From Lysobacteraceae bacterium PS02340 (GTDB lineage Bacteria > Pseudomonadota > Gammaproteobacteria > Xanthomonadales > Xanthomonadaceae), in contig JASCOC010000013.1 of NCBI GenBank assembly GCA_029959605.1, positions 46,522 through 110,521 on the forward strand: 64,000 nt of DNA. The letters are read 5' to 3'. The notes under the pieces were generated by a model that did no database searches, was not told the DNA's origin, and saw nothing but the letters and a program-made list of their open reading frames with translations. Every line of letters begins with the position of its first letter. Positions within the stretch are counted from its first letter, which is position 1. Below, piece after piece: positions 28,329-39,723 of this stretch. A program made the translations under genes and the position numbers.

Positions 28329-29807
28329 ATGACCCTCGAATTCACCCTGAACCAAGCGTCCCCCGCCACCCTGTCCAGCGATTGCCTCGTCATTGGCGTC
28401 TTCGCGGATGGCCCGCTGGCCGGCGCTGCTGCCGCGATCGACACCGCCAGCAGCGGTCGTCTGTCCACCCTTGCCACGCGTGGCGATCTGTCCGGCAAGG
28501 CCGGTCGTACCAGCCTGCTGCACGATTTGCCGGGCGTCACCGCGCCGCGCGTGTTGGCGATCGGTCTGGGCGAGCGCGCCAAGTTCGGCGTGCCGCAGTA
28601 CCTCAAGGCGGTTGCCGATGCCGTGCGCGCGCTACGCGACGGCAACAGCACGAGCGCTGCGATCGCGCTGGCCGATCTCGACGTCGCCGGCCGCGACACC
28701 GCGTGGAAGATCCGCCAGGCCGTGGTCGCCGCCGACCATGCCGCGTACCGCTACGTGGCCACGCTGGGCGCCAAGAACAAGAAGCGCGAGCCCGACACGC
28801 TGACCGCGATCGCGATCGTCGGCGACGACGCCGATGCGCTGGCGCAGGGCAAGGCGATCGCCGCGGGCGTGAAGTTCGCCCGCGAGCTCGGCAACCTGCC
28901 GCCGAACATCTGCAACCCGGCGTATCTCGGCGAGCAGGCGCAGACCTTCGCGTCGCGCTTCGACAAGGCCTCGTGCGAAGTCCTCGACGAGACCCAGATG
29001 GAAGCGCTGGGCATGGGCTCGCTGCTCGCCGTGGCGCGCGGTTCGGCCAACCGTCCGCGTCTGGTCGTGCTGAGCTGGAAGAACGGCGGCGACGCCAAGC
29101 CCTTCGTGCTGGTCGGCAAGGGCATCACGTTCGATACCGGCGGCGTCAACCTCAAGACGCAGGGCGGCATCGAGGAAATGAAGTTCGACATGTGCGGCGC
29201 GGCGACGGTCATGGGCACGTTCGTGTCCGCGGTCGGCCTCGATCTGCCGATCAACCTGCACGTGATCGTGCCGGCGGTGGAGAACGGCATCGACGGCGAT
29301 GCGTATCGCCCGTCGGACGTCATCACCAGCATGTCGGGCAAGACCATCGAAGTCGGCAACACCGACGCCGAAGGCCGCCTGATCCTGTGCGACGCGCTGA
29401 CCTACGCCGAGCGTTTCGAGCCGGCCGCGCTGGTGGACGTGGCCACGCTGACCGGCGCCTGCATGATCGCGCTCGGCACGCAGGCCACCGGCCTGATGAG
29501 CAAGCACGACGATCTGGCCGCCGAACTGCTGGCCGCCGGCGAGCACGTGTTCGACCGCGCCTGGCGTCTGCCGCTCTGGGACGAGTACCAGTCGATGCTC
29601 GATTCCAACTTCGCCGACGTCTACAACATCGGCGGCCGCTGGGGCGGCGCGATCACCGCGGGCTGCTTCCTGTCGCGCTTCACCGAAGGCCAGCGCTGGG
29701 CGCATCTCGACATCGCCGGCAGTGCCAGCGGCAGCGGCAAGATGGCCTACGCCACCGGCCGCCCGGTCGGCCTGCTGAGCCAGTGGCTCATGGACCAGGT
29801 CGACTGA
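28329..29807 (+). CDS. pepA: Leucyl aminopeptidase PepA (M17)
   Basis: 492-aa cytosolic hexameric dizinc/manganese aminopeptidase; in E. coli the homologue also acts as a DNA-binding Xer accessory factor and regulator. The ATG at 28329 starts MTLEFTLNQ. The N-terminal macro-like domain occupies 1-165. The catalytic domain has [16 protein letters not shown] (metal ligands Lys/Asp) and the signature [16 protein letters not shown] (Asp/Glu ligands and catalytic Arg). The C-terminal [15 protein letters not shown] is also typical. It is followed at 67 bp by holC, as in other proteobacteria. Confidence 0.96.
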   Translation: MTLEFTLNQASPATLSSDCLVIGVFADGPLAGAAAAIDTASSGRLSTLATRGDLSGKAGRTSLLHDLPGVTAPRVLAIGLGERAKFGVPQYLKAVADAVRALRDGNSTSAAIALADLDVAGRDTAWKIRQAVVAADHAAYRYVATLGAKNKKREPDTLTAIAIVGDDADALAQGKAIAAGVKFARELGNLPPNICNPAYLGEQAQTFASRFDKASCEVLDETQMEALGMGSLLAVARGSANRPRLVVLSWKNGGDAKPFVLVGKGITFDTGGVNLKTQGGIEEMKFDMCGAATVMGTFVSAVGLDLPINLHVIVPAVENGIDGDAYRPSDVITSMSGKTIEVGNTDAEGRLILCDALTYAERFEPAALVDVATLTGACMIALGTQATGLMSKHDDLAAELLAAGEHVFDRAWRLPLWDEYQSMLDSNFADVYNIGGRWGGAITAGCFLSRFTEGQRWAHLDIAGSASGSGKMAYATGRPVGLLSQWLMDQVD

Positions 29808-29874
29808 CCGGTCCGGGCCTTGCGGGGATGCGGCATCGCGCCGCGTCCCCGGTTCCGGCCCGACCGCCACTGCC

Positions 29875-30300
29875 ATGGCCCGCGCCGACTTCTACCTGAT
29901 CGCCAAGCCGCGCTTCCGCGAGGAACCGCTGCGCCTGGTGTGCGAACTGGTCCGCAAATCCTATGCGGCCGAACTCTGGACGCTGATCCTCGCCCGCGAC
30001 GCCGAACAGGCCGAAGCGCTCGACGATCTGCTGTGGGACATGGGCGAGGACGCCTACATCCCGCACCAGATCGCCGGCATGGATGAGGAGGACGACGAGA
30101 CGCCTGTCCTCATCGCCACGCCCGACTTCGACGCGCCGATGCGCGCGCTGGTCATCAACCTGCGCGACGCGGTGGCGCCGCCCGGCTTCGAACGTGTGCT
30201 CGAAGTGGTGCCGGCCGACGACTCTGCCCGCGAACCGCTGCGCGAGCGCTGGAAGCAGTACAAGGCCGCCGGCCTCGATCTCGCCAAGCACGATATGTGA
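29875..30300 (+). CDS. holC: DNA polymerase III chi subunit
   Basis: 141-aa replication protein, the clamp-loader subunit that contacts SSB. The start MARADFYLIAKPRFREEPLRLVCELVRKSY and the central WDMGEDAYIPHQIAG (DDLLW...F.PH pattern) match HolC. The acidic DEEDDETPVLIAT is typical of the DNA polymerase III chi fold. It stands between pepA and valS, its standard position. Confidence 0.95.
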   Translation: MARADFYLIAKPRFREEPLRLVCELVRKSYAAELWTLILARDAEQAEALDDLLWDMGEDAYIPHQIAGMDEEDDETPVLIATPDFDAPMRALVINLRDAVAPPGFERVLEVVPADDSAREPLRERWKQYKAAGLDLAKHDM

Positions 30301-30313
30301 GACGCGGTAACGG

Positions 30314-30397
30314 GTGATTGGTGATTGGTGATTCGAAAGAGCACTGGGCCGATCGCTTGATGCCGCTTCGCGTTTCCAATCCCGATTTACGAATCAC
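30314..30397. repeat. Heptamer repeat with flanking inverted arm before valS
   Basis: GTGATTG occurs twice and GTGATTC once in tandem (30314-30334). CGAATCAC at 30390-30397 is the inverse of GTGATTCG at 30328-30335. Such GTGATTGGTGATT tracts are common between xanthomonad genes. Confidence 0.7.
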
Positions 30398-30414
30398 CCA
30401 TCACGGCCCTCCCC

Positions 30415-33234
30415 ATGTCCCTCGCCCAAAGCTACGACCCCGGTACCTTCGAAGCCCGCCTGTACGCGGAATGGGAGAAGAGCGGCGTCTTCCAGCCGCA
30501 GGGCGACGGCCCGGCCTACACGATCCTGCTGCCGCCGCCGAACGTCACCGGCACGCTGCACATGGGTCACGCCTTCCAGCACACGCTGCAGGACGCGCTG
30601 ATCCGCTATCACCGCATGCTGGGGCATCGCACGCTGTGGCAGATGGGCACCGACCACGCCGGCATCGCGACCGAGATGGTGGTCTCGCGCAACCTCGCGC
30701 TCGAAGGCAAGGGCGTGACCCGCGACTCGCTGGGCCGTGACGGCTTCATCGAGAAGGTGTGGGAGTGGAAGGGCCAGTCCGGCGACACGATCGAACGCCA
30801 GATGCGTCGCCTCGGCGCGTCGGGTGACTGGTCGCGCAAGACCTTCACGATGGATCCGCTGCCCTCGCAGGCGGTCATCGAGGCCTTCGTGCGCCTGCAC
30901 GAGGAAGGCCTGATCTATCGCGGCCAGCGCCTGGTCAACTGGGACCCGGCGCTCAAGACCGCGATCTCGGATCTGGAAGTCGTCAGCGAAGAAGAAGACG
31001 GTTCGCTGTGGTCGATCCGCTATCCGCTCGCCGATGGCGCCAGTTACGAACACGTCGAAGTCGATGCCGACGGCAACGAGACGCTGCGCGAGACGCGCGA
31101 CTATCTCGTCGTCGCGACGACACGCCCGGAAACCATGCTCGGCGACACCGCGGCGATGGTGCATCCGGACGACGCGCGCTATGCGCACCTGATCGGCCAG
31201 TCGGTCGTGCTGCCACTGACCGGTCGCATCATCCCGGTCATCGGCGACGGCTACGTCGACCGCGCGTTCGGCACCGGCGTGGTCAAGGTCACGCCCGCGC
31301 ACGACTTCACCGATTACCAGGTCGGCCAGCGCCACGACCTGCCGATGATCAACCTGTTCACGCCGGACGCCGCGGTCAACGAGAACGCACCCGAGCAGTA
31401 CCGCGGTCTCGATCGCTTCGACGCGCGCAAGGCCGTGCTCGCCGATCTGGAAGCCGGCGGTTTCCTCGTCGATACCAAGCCGCACAAGTTGCAGGTCCCG
31501 CGCGGCGACCGCACCGGCCAGGTCATCGAGCCGTATCTGACCGACCAGTGGTTCGTCGCGATGGACGGCTTCGCAAAGCGCGGCATGGATCTCGTCGAGA
31601 GCGGCGACGTGAAGTTCGTCCCACCGAACTGGACCAGCACCTATCGCCACTGGATGGAGAACATCCAGGACTGGTGCATCAGCCGCCAGCTGTGGTGGGG
31701 CCACCGCATTCCGGCGTGGTACGACGCCGACGGCAAGCCCTACGTCGGCCGCGACGAGGCCGAAGCGCGTGCGCGCAGCGGACTCGGCGCCGATGTCGTG
31801 CTGACCCAGGACACCGACGTGCTCGAGACCTGGTTCTCGTCGGGTTTGTGGCCGATCAACACGATGGGCTGGCCGGACGAAACCGCGATGGCCGAGCGCG
31901 GCTTCGACCACTTCGTGCCGTCGAGCGTGCTGGTGACCGGTTTCGACATCATCTTCTTCTGGGTCGCCCGGATGATCATGCTGACCGATCACCTGACCGG
32001 CCAGGTGCCGTTCCGTGACGTCTACATGACCGGCCTGGTGCGCGACCGCGACGGCCAGAAGATGTCGAAGTCGAAGGGCAACGTGCTCGATCCGCTCGAC
32101 ATCATCGACGGCATCACCATCGAAGACCTCGTCGCCAAGCGCACCACCGGGCTGATGAAGCCCAAGGACGCGCCGAAGATCGAGAAGGCGACGCGCAAGG
32201 AGTTTCCGGACGGCATCATCGCCCACGGCGCCGACCCGCTGCGCTTCACGATGGCCGCGCTGGCCGGTCCGGGCCGCGACATCAAGTTCGATCTCGGCCG
32301 CGCCGAGGGCTACAAGAATTTCTGCAACAAGCTGTGGAATGCCACGCGCTTCGTGCTGATGAACACCGAAAGCTTCAGCGCCGAGGGTGCGCCCGAGCCG
32401 ACGACGGATGCGGAGAAGTGGATCCTCGCGCGTCTGGCGACGACCGCCGACGAGGCGCGTGCGCACTTCACCAGCTACCGCTTCGATCTGCTCGCGCAGA
32501 CGCTGTACGAATTCGCCTGGAACGACTTCTGTGACTGGTTCGTCGAACTCGCCAAACCGGCGCTGCTCGGCGATGACGCCGCCGCCGCGAACAGCACCCG
32601 TCACACGCTGCTGCACGTGCTCGAATCGCTGCTGCGTCTGCTGCATCCGCTGATCCCGTTCGTCACCGAAGAACTGTGGCGCCAGGTCGCACCGCGCGTC
32701 GGCATCACGGACGCGACGATTTCGCTGCGGCCATACCCGGCGCCCGACAGTGCGCTGATCGCGCGGTGCGCACAGGCCACGACCGACGTCGAATGGCTCA
32801 AGCAGATGGTCACCGCGCTGCGCCGCGTGCGCAGCGAGCTGGGCGTGTCGCCGGGCAAGCAGGTGCCGTTGCTGGTGCAGGCCGGTAGCGACGCCTCACG
32901 CGCGCGTCTGCAGCGCTTCGACTCGCAGCTGAAGTTCCTCAACCGCCTCGAGCGTATCGATGCTGTCGACGGCGATCCGCCGCCGGCCGCAACCGGTCTG
33001 GTCGCTGACGTGAAGCTGTTCGTGCCGCTGGAGGGTCTGGTCGATCTGGACGCCGAGCGCGCACGCCTCGACAAGGAAATCGCCCGCGTGCTGTCGGAGA
33101 AGGACAAGAGCGCGGCGAAGATCGCGAAGTTCAGTGACAAGGTGCCGGCGGCCGTCGTCGACCAGGAGCGTCAGCGCCTCGTCGACTGGACCGCGCAGCA
33201 CGACGCCCTCGCCGCGCAGCGCGCGCGGCTCTGA
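30415..33234 (+). CDS. valS: Valyl-tRNA synthetase
   Basis: 939-aa class I aminoacyl-tRNA synthetase charging tRNA-Val. The HIGH-type motif is H49-M-G-H52 in [13 protein letters not shown], and the KMSKS loop is at 549-553. The editing (CP1) domain lies between about 190 and 340, with [13 protein letters not shown] later. An anticodon-binding domain and the C-terminal tRNA-binding coiled coil ([24 protein letters not shown], from about residue 870) complete it. No missing motif. Confidence 0.98.
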   Translation: MSLAQSYDPGTFEARLYAEWEKSGVFQPQGDGPAYTILLPPPNVTGTLHMGHAFQHTLQDALIRYHRMLGHRTLWQMGTDHAGIATEMVVSRNLALEGKGVTRDSLGRDGFIEKVWEWKGQSGDTIERQMRRLGASGDWSRKTFTMDPLPSQAVIEAFVRLHEEGLIYRGQRLVNWDPALKTAISDLEVVSEEEDGSLWSIRYPLADGASYEHVEVDADGNETLRETRDYLVVATTRPETMLGDTAAMVHPDDARYAHLIGQSVVLPLTGRIIPVIGDGYVDRAFGTGVVKVTPAHDFTDYQVGQRHDLPMINLFTPDAAVNENAPEQYRGLDRFDARKAVLADLEAGGFLVDTKPHKLQVPRGDRTGQVIEPYLTDQWFVAMDGFAKRGMDLVESGDVKFVPPNWTSTYRHWMENIQDWCISRQLWWGHRIPAWYDADGKPYVGRDEAEARARSGLGADVVLTQDTDVLETWFSSGLWPINTMGWPDETAMAERGFDHFVPSSVLVTGFDIIFFWVARMIMLTDHLTGQVPFRDVYMTGLVRDRDGQKMSKSKGNVLDPLDIIDGITIEDLVAKRTTGLMKPKDAPKIEKATRKEFPDGIIAHGADPLRFTMAALAGPGRDIKFDLGRAEGYKNFCNKLWNATRFVLMNTESFSAEGAPEPTTDAEKWILARLATTADEARAHFTSYRFDLLAQTLYEFAWNDFCDWFVELAKPALLGDDAAAANSTRHTLLHVLESLLRLLHPLIPFVTEELWRQVAPRVGITDATISLRPYPAPDSALIARCAQATTDVEWLKQMVTALRRVRSELGVSPGKQVPLLVQAGSDASRARLQRFDSQLKFLNRLERIDAVDGDPPPAATGLVADVKLFVPLEGLVDLDAERARLDKEIARVLSEKDKSAAKIAKFSDKVPAAVVDQERQRLVDWTAQHDALAAQRARL

Positions 33235-33272
33235 GGCATCACGCTGGCGGACGCAACCGCCGGCGTTTGACT

Positions 33273-33294
33273 GCTGCACGCGTACACGTGCAGC
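33273..33294 (+). terminator. Hairpin after valS
   Basis: An 8-bp stem (GCTGCACG / CGTGCAGC, 6-nt loop) lies 38 bp after the valS stop, without a T-run. Weak terminator candidate. Confidence 0.35.
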
Positions 33295-33360
33295 GCGCGT
33301 CCTGACGAAGCGTTACCGGGTGGCCGCCTACAATCGGCCATCCCCACGCACGTCGATCAC

Positions 33361-34674
33361 ATGTCCAGTTCCGATCGCATTCCCCATGTCGTCATCGTCG
33401 GCGGCGGCTTCGCCGGCCTCTGGGCTACGCGTGCGCTGGCGCGCGATCCGGTGCGCATCACCCTCGTCGATCGCGGCAACCACCATCTGTTCCAGCCGCT
33501 GCTCTACCAGGTGGCGACGGCCGGCCTGTCGGCGCCGGACATCGCCGCGCCGCTGCGCCACATCCTGCGCAGCCAGGACAACGTCGAGGTGCGGCTGGCC
33601 GAGGTGCAGGGCATCGACCCCGCCGCGAAAACGCTCGCGCTCGCCGACGGCACCGCGCTCGCCTTCGACACGCTGGTACTCGCCGCCGGCGCCACGCATG
33701 CCTACTTCGGCAACGACCACTGGGCCGCGCATGCGCCGGGCCTGAAGACCCTCGACGATGCGCTGCTGCTACGACGCAAACTGCTGCTCGCATTCGAGCG
33801 CGCCGAGGCCGAAACCGATCCCGAGAAGCGCGCCGCGTGGCTCAGCTTCGCTGTCGTCGGCGGTGGCCCGACCGGCGTCGAGCTCGCCGGCACACTGGCC
33901 GAGATCGCGAGGCACACCCTGCGCAGCGAGTTCCGCAACATCGACCCGGCCCTGGCGAAGGTGCGCCTGGTCGAAGCCGGACCGCGAGTGCTGTCGTCGT
34001 TCCCGGACGATCTGTCGGACAAGGCGCGTCGCCAACTGCACAAGCTCGGTGTCGAGGTGCAGACCGGCACGCCGGTCGCCGACATCGATGCCGACGGTTA
34101 CCGCCTCGGCGATCAGCGCGTCGCCGCGAAGACGGTGATCTGGGCCGCGGGCGTGGCGGCGTCGCCGCTCGGCGCCCTGCTCGATGCGCCGCGCGACCGT
34201 GCCGGGCGCGTGCAGGTCGATCCCGATCTGCGCGTGCCGGGCCATCCCGACATCTACGTCGCCGGCGATCTCGCCGCGATCCAGAGCGCGGGCCAGCCCG
34301 TGCCGGGCGTCGCGCCGGCTGCCAAGCAGATGGGCCGGCACGTCGCGGCCGGCATCCGCGCGCGTCTGCGCGGGCACGCGACGACGCCGTTCGCCTACCG
34401 CGACTTCGGCAACCTCGCGACGATCGGGCGCATGGCCGCGGTCGTCCATTTCGGCCGGCTGAAACTGTCGGGCGCGCTCGCCTGGTGGTTCTGGCTGATC
34501 GCCCACGTGTTCTTCCTGATCGGCTTCCGCAACCGCGTGGTCGTGCTGCTCAACTGGACCATGGCGTACTGGAGCTACCAGCGCGCGGCGCGGATCATCT
34601 TCGGGCCGCCCGTCGATGTCGAGCCGGTCACACCGCCGGATCATGAAGGACCCGATGCCCCGCGCATCGGCTAG
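33361..34674 (+). CDS. ndh: Type II NADH dehydrogenase (NDH-2)
   Basis: 437-aa membrane-associated flavoenzyme passing electrons from NADH to quinone without proton pumping. First Rossmann motif VVIVGGGFAGLWATRAL (FAD), second FAVVGGGPTGVELAGTLAEI (NADH), and the third FAD segment VAGDLAAIQ. C-terminal hydrophobic text ALAWWFWLIAHVFFLIGFRNR is the amphipathic/membrane anchor usual for NDH-2 (helix W..H..FLIGFRN). An ATG at 33361 gives the expected start. It sits alone between valS and the zinc transporter. Confidence 0.93.
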   Translation: MSSSDRIPHVVIVGGGFAGLWATRALARDPVRITLVDRGNHHLFQPLLYQVATAGLSAPDIAAPLRHILRSQDNVEVRLAEVQGIDPAAKTLALADGTALAFDTLVLAAGATHAYFGNDHWAAHAPGLKTLDDALLLRRKLLLAFERAEAETDPEKRAAWLSFAVVGGGPTGVELAGTLAEIARHTLRSEFRNIDPALAKVRLVEAGPRVLSSFPDDLSDKARRQLHKLGVEVQTGTPVADIDADGYRLGDQRVAAKTVIWAAGVAASPLGALLDAPRDRAGRVQVDPDLRVPGHPDIYVAGDLAAIQSAGQPVPGVAPAAKQMGRHVAAGIRARLRGHATTPFAYRDFGNLATIGRMAAVVHFGRLKLSGALAWWFWLIAHVFFLIGFRNRVVVLLNWTMAYWSYQRAARIIFGPPVDVEPVTPPDHEGPDAPRIG

Positions 34675-34750
34675 CATGGCCGCGCGCCCACCCACGCCGG
34701 ATCTGCAGCCGGGCTGAGTCGCTCCCTCCCACGTTCCGGCGTTCCCGCGC

Positions 34751-35560
34751 ATGCTCGAAATCTCGACCCACAACTTCTGGATCGCGCTCGCGGTCACCAC
34801 CGCGGCCGGCCTGGCGACCGGGCTCGGCAGCCTGCTGGTGCTGTTCTCCAAGCAGCCGAACGCGCGCCTGCTGTCCTTCGGCCTGGCGTTCGCCGCCGGC
34901 GCGATGGTCTACGTGTCGCTGACCGAGATCCTCGACAAGTCGATCCTCGCCTTCACCAATGCCTACGGCGCGCAGCTCGGCTTCACCTGGGGCACGCTGT
35001 CGTTCCTCGGTGGCGTGCTCTTCATCGTCTCGATCGATCGACTGGTGCCCAACCCGCACGAGCGACTGGAAGTCGACGATCCCTACTTCCGCGAGCACAA
35101 CACCAGTTACATCAAGCGCGTCGGCCTGCTGACCGCGGTCGCGATCACCGCGCACAATTTCCCCGAGGGCCTGGCGACGTTCTTCGCCACGCTGGAGAAC
35201 CCGGGCGTCGGCCTGCCGCTTGCATTCGCGATCGCGATCCACAACATCCCCGAAGGCATCGCGATCGCGGTGCCGGTGTACTTCGCCACCAACAACAAGC
35301 TCTACGCCTTCATCGCCTGTCTGCTGTCGGGCCTGGCCGAACCGATCGGCGCGCTGATCGGCTATGCGGTACTGCGGCCGTTCCTGTCCGAGCCGGTGTT
35401 CGGCGTCGTCTTCGGCCTGATCGCCGGCGTCATGGTGTTCCTCGCTCTCGACGAACTGCTGCCCGCCGCCAAGCGCTACGCCAAGGGCCACGAGACGGTC
35501 TACGGTCTGGTGTCCGGCATGGCCGCACTGGCGATCAGCCTGGTGCTGTTCAAGTGGTGA
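34751..35560 (+). CDS. zupT: ZIP-family zinc transporter ZupT
   Basis: 269-aa polytopic inner-membrane importer of zinc and other divalent metals. Eight helices are visible. The family metal-binding pair is present: TAVAITAHNFPEGLATF in TM4 and AIAIHNIPEGIAIAVP in TM5, each with HN.PEG. The loop between TM3 and TM4 (about 90-118) is acidic. Start MLEISTHNFWIALAVTTAAGLAT is typical. Length matches E. coli ZupT (257 aa) closely. Followed by a bidirectional terminator. Confidence 0.95.
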   Translation: MLEISTHNFWIALAVTTAAGLATGLGSLLVLFSKQPNARLLSFGLAFAAGAMVYVSLTEILDKSILAFTNAYGAQLGFTWGTLSFLGGVLFIVSIDRLVPNPHERLEVDDPYFREHNTSYIKRVGLLTAVAITAHNFPEGLATFFATLENPGVGLPLAFAIAIHNIPEGIAIAVPVYFATNNKLYAFIACLLSGLAEPIGALIGYAVLRPFLSEPVFGVVFGLIAGVMVFLALDELLPAAKRYAKGHETVYGLVSGMAALAISLVLFKW

Positions 35561-35599
35561 GCGCGCGCCGCGCCTGGCGCGCCTGAAGACCCCGAACGG

Positions 35600-35625
35600 A
35601 AACGGCCCGCTTGCGCGGGCCGTTT
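35600..35625. terminator. Bidirectional terminator between zupT and rpoH
   Basis: An 11-bp perfect stem AAACGGCCCGC / GCGGGCCGTTT with a TTGC loop lies between convergent genes. A-tract and T-tract at the ends suit both strands. Confidence 0.85.
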
Positions 35626-35649
35626 CATATCTCGCGATCGCGCCGACGA

Positions 35650-36528
<879 letters not shown>

Positions 36529-36539
36529 GGGGAGGGATG

Positions 36540-36582
36540 TTAGCAGTCGATACATCTGACTGCTAAGACGCACAGGAGTTCC
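36540..36582 (-). promoter_or_regulatory. Candidate sigma-E-type promoter and 9-bp dyad upstream of rpoH
   Basis: On the minus strand GGAACT (36577-36582) lies 16 bp from GTCAGA (36555-36560), resembling an ECF sigma-E promoter. A perfect dyad TTAGCAGTC-N9-GACTGCTAA (36540-36566) overlaps the putative -10 and start point, 12 nt from the ATG. It could be an operator, or, if transcription starts further up, a hairpin just ahead of the start codon. A second GGAACG (36587-36592) offers an alternative promoter. Confidence 0.45.
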
Positions 36583-36725
36583 CGAACGTTCCATTCACAG
36601 AACGACGGCGGGATTTTCGTTGACTTCTGTTCACGGTCGAGATTGTGGTACTCCCCGACCGTGCTTTGACGTCGTGACGCAAGTCTGCGGATCAGGCCGC
36701 CAACCTCGCATGAAAACCGCCGTAT

Positions 36726-39503
36726 TCAGGTCCAGTCGGCGGCGCAACGGATCGTCTCGCGCGCCGCATCGAGCTCGGGCGTCTCGACGACGATCCGGGT
36801 CCGTCGGTCCAGCGTGCAGCCCAGACCGAGCTCCAGCAGCGTCGCGTGGGCCGCTCGAAGACCGGCGCTCTTGGCCGCATCGATCAACCCTTCCGCACCC
36901 GCCGCTTCCAGCAGCAGCGGCGTCGCGCGCGGCGCGAGCAAAGCAGGCCGCGTCGACGCCTCGCGCAGCACCAGCCACTGCAACAGGAATTCCAGATCGA
37001 CCAGACCGCCCGCGCCCTGTTTCAGATCGAAACGGTCGCCTGCGCTGCGGTCCAGCTCGGCACGCATGCGCCGGCGCATCGACAGCACGTCCTCGTGCAG
37101 CTTCGCCGGATCTCGCGGCGTCGCCAGGATGTCGCGGCGCACGTCTTCGAACGCGGCAGCCATCTCGTCATGCCCGGCCACGAAGCGTGCACGCACCAGC
37201 GCCTGGTGTTCCCAGGTCCAGGCCCGCTCGCGCTGGTATTCGGCGTAGCTGGCCAGCGACGAGACCAGCAGCCCCTTGCCGCCGTCCGGGCGCAGGCGCA
37301 CGTCGACGTCGTAGAGGCGGCCGCCGCCGGTCACGGTCCCCAGCAGCGCGACGATCTTCTGCCCCAGCCGCGCGGCCCAGCGCTGTGCATCGAGCGGGCG
37401 CGCACCGGTGGACTGTGCACCGGCGGGCGCGTCGTAGAGGAACACGAGGTCGAGATCCGAACCGAAGCCGAGTTCCTCGCCGCCGAGGCTGCCGTAGCCG
37501 ATCACCGCGAACCGCGCATCGGGCAGCGCGCCATGCGTGGACTCGAGATCGCGCATCGCCAGCGCGAGCACGGTGTCGACCACCGCGTCGGCCAGCCACG
37601 CGAGCTGGCGCGTGGCGTCCTGTCCGGACTGGCGCCCATCGAGCGTCGCGAGCGCGATGCGGAAGCTCAGCTGCTGGCGGGTCTCGTTGAGATCCAGCAG
37701 GCCGGCTTCGAGATCCGGCTGCCGCAGTGCGCGCGCGCAGGCCTGCGCCATCTCGCCACGCTGCAGCAGCGGGCCCTCGTCGCGCGTGTCGAGCAGTTCG
37801 TCGAGCAGCAGCGGATGCGCGGCGAGCCGTTCGGCGAGAAAGGCGCTGCGCGTGACCACGTCGACCAGACGCGCCAGCGCGGCCGGGCGTTCGTCGAGCA
37901 AAGCCAGATAACTCGCGCGTCGCAGGATGTTGTGCAGCAGGGCGAGCAGGCGGCGGATCGCCTGTAGCGGACGGTCCGCGGGCGCGGAGGCCTGCAGCAG
38001 CACCGGCATCAGCCGGTCCAGCCGCGTGCGCGCGCTGTCGGACAGATCGCGCACGCTCGGCGAACGCGCGAAATCGCGCAGCGCGGCGTCGACTTCGGCG
38101 CTGTCGGTAAAGCCGGCGGCGTCGAGCACCGCGCGCTCGCCGCCTTCGGGCAGCGCGCGCCAGTAGCCGGCGAGATCGTCGTCCGTTTCGACCGTCCGCT
38201 GCTGGCTGCGCACCGCGAACAGCGCATCGAACTCCTGCGCGACCGACGCGCGCACGGCGCGCAGCGCATCGACGAGCGCGTCCCAGTCGACGTATCCGAG
38301 GCCGCGCGCGATCCGCAGACGATCCAGCGGATCGGCGGGCAGCCTGTGCGTCTGCGCATCGCGCAGCATCTGCAGCCGGTTCTCCAGCTGACGCAGGAAG
38401 CGGTACGCGCGTTGCAGCAAGGCCAGCGTGTCCGCATCGATCTGCGCGTGCGCGTGCAGGGCCTCGAGCGTGGGCAGCAGGCGCCGATCGCGCAGCGCCG
38501 GCTCGCGGCCGCCGCGGATCAGCTGCAGGGCCTGGGCGAGGAATTCGATCTCGCGGATGCCGCCATCGCCGCGCTTGATGTCGTCGGACAGTTCCTTGCG
38601 CGCGACCTCGGCCGCGATCATCGCCTTCATCTGGCGCAGGCCGTCGAGCGCGCCGTAGTCGAGATAGCGGCGATAGATGAAGGGCCGCAGCTGCGACAGG
38701 AACCGCTCGCCGGCCTCGATGTCGCCCGCGACCGGCCGCGCCTTCTGCCAGGCGTAACGCTCCCAGTCGCGGCCTTCGTGCTGGAAGTACTGTTCCATCG
38801 CCGCGAAGCTCAATGCGATGCGTCCGGCATTGCCGAACGGACGCAGACGCAGATCGACGCGGTGGCTGAAGCCGTCGGCGGTGTTCTCGTCGAGCAGCTT
38901 CGCGAGCTGCTGGCCCAGCCGGGTGAAGTAGTCCTCGGCCGCGAGTGCGCGCGCACCGTCGCTCTCGCCCGCGGTCGCGAAGCCGTAAATCAGATCGATG
39001 TCGGAACTGAAATTGAGTTCCCCGCCGCCCAGCTTGCCGAGGCCGAACACGACCAGTCGCACGACATTCCCGTCGGCATCGCGCACCTGGCCGTAGCGCT
39101 GGGCGAACTCGGCTTCCAGCGCGTCGAGCGCGAGCGTCAGACAGGTGTCCGCCAGCGCCGTGCTGCCGGCCAGCGTCGCGTCGACATCGTCGAGACCGTG
39201 CACGTCACGCCACACCAGCCGCGCCGAACACGCGGTGCGATAGCGACGCAGCAACGCCGGCCATTCGCTGCGATTGCCGGCGTCGAGCGTCGGTGACGCG
39301 ATGCCATGTTGCGCGTCGTCTTCCAAAAGTTGCGCGAGCACCTCCGGCTGACGCTGCAACACATCGAGCGCGAAATCGCTGGCGAGCGCGACCGGGCGGA
39401 TGCGCGCGATGGCATCGGCATCGCTGCGGATGGTGTCCGGCAGTCGCGCGATCAGGCGGTCGATCTGGGCGTCGAGTTCGGGCGGCAACGGGGCGTCAGG
39501 CAT
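36726..39503 (-). CDS. glnE: Bifunctional glutamine synthetase adenylyltransferase/removase GlnE
   Basis: 925-aa enzyme that adenylylates (inactivates) and deadenylylates glutamine synthetase in response to PII and glutamine. Two nucleotidyltransferase domains carry the paired-Asp motif: [10 protein letters not shown] (D168, D170) in the N-terminal removase and [11 protein letters not shown] near residue 680 in the C-terminal transferase. Helical PII-regulatory regions lie between and at the end ([14 protein letters not shown]). Length matches E. coli GlnE (946 aa). It is followed by rpoH on the same strand, about 200 bp on. Confidence 0.97.
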   Translation of the reverse strand: MPDAPLPPELDAQIDRLIARLPDTIRSDADAIARIRPVALASDFALDVLQRQPEVLAQLLEDDAQHGIASPTLDAGNRSEWPALLRRYRTACSARLVWRDVHGLDDVDATLAGSTALADTCLTLALDALEAEFAQRYGQVRDADGNVVRLVVFGLGKLGGGELNFSSDIDLIYGFATAGESDGARALAAEDYFTRLGQQLAKLLDENTADGFSHRVDLRLRPFGNAGRIALSFAAMEQYFQHEGRDWERYAWQKARPVAGDIEAGERFLSQLRPFIYRRYLDYGALDGLRQMKAMIAAEVARKELSDDIKRGDGGIREIEFLAQALQLIRGGREPALRDRRLLPTLEALHAHAQIDADTLALLQRAYRFLRQLENRLQMLRDAQTHRLPADPLDRLRIARGLGYVDWDALVDALRAVRASVAQEFDALFAVRSQQRTVETDDDLAGYWRALPEGGERAVLDAAGFTDSAEVDAALRDFARSPSVRDLSDSARTRLDRLMPVLLQASAPADRPLQAIRRLLALLHNILRRASYLALLDERPAALARLVDVVTRSAFLAERLAAHPLLLDELLDTRDEGPLLQRGEMAQACARALRQPDLEAGLLDLNETRQQLSFRIALATLDGRQSGQDATRQLAWLADAVVDTVLALAMRDLESTHGALPDARFAVIGYGSLGGEELGFGSDLDLVFLYDAPAGAQSTGARPLDAQRWAARLGQKIVALLGTVTGGGRLYDVDVRLRPDGGKGLLVSSLASYAEYQRERAWTWEHQALVRARFVAGHDEMAAAFEDVRRDILATPRDPAKLHEDVLSMRRRMRAELDRSAGDRFDLKQGAGGLVDLEFLLQWLVLREASTRPALLAPRATPLLLEAAGAEGLIDAAKSAGLRAAHATLLELGLGCTLDRRTRIVVETPELDAARETIRCAADWT

Positions 39504-39581
39504 CCGCGGATTGTCGCATCGCGATGCGGATATCGCGCCCGGACGCGTGGCGTTCCGGGATGCCCCGCAGAAACATCAGGC

Positions 39582-39619
39582 AAAAAAAAGCCCGCGACCG
39601 GTAAACCGGTTGCGGGCCT
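39582..39619 (-). terminator. Intrinsic terminator of the 39.7-44.5 kb minus-strand cluster
   Basis: A 12-bp stem (GCCCGCGACCGG at 39590-39601 with 39606-39617, one G-U) is followed on the minus strand by eight T (39582-39589). It is about 105 bp past the flavoprotein stop. Confidence 0.92.
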
Positions 39620-39723
39620 TGCTCCCTCCCCCACGTCGGGTGCGGGGCGATAGTGAAAGAGTCGTTACCGCTTTGCACGCTGCATTGCAAAACGATACCG
39701 ACGGGTTCAAAAATCGGCCGTAT

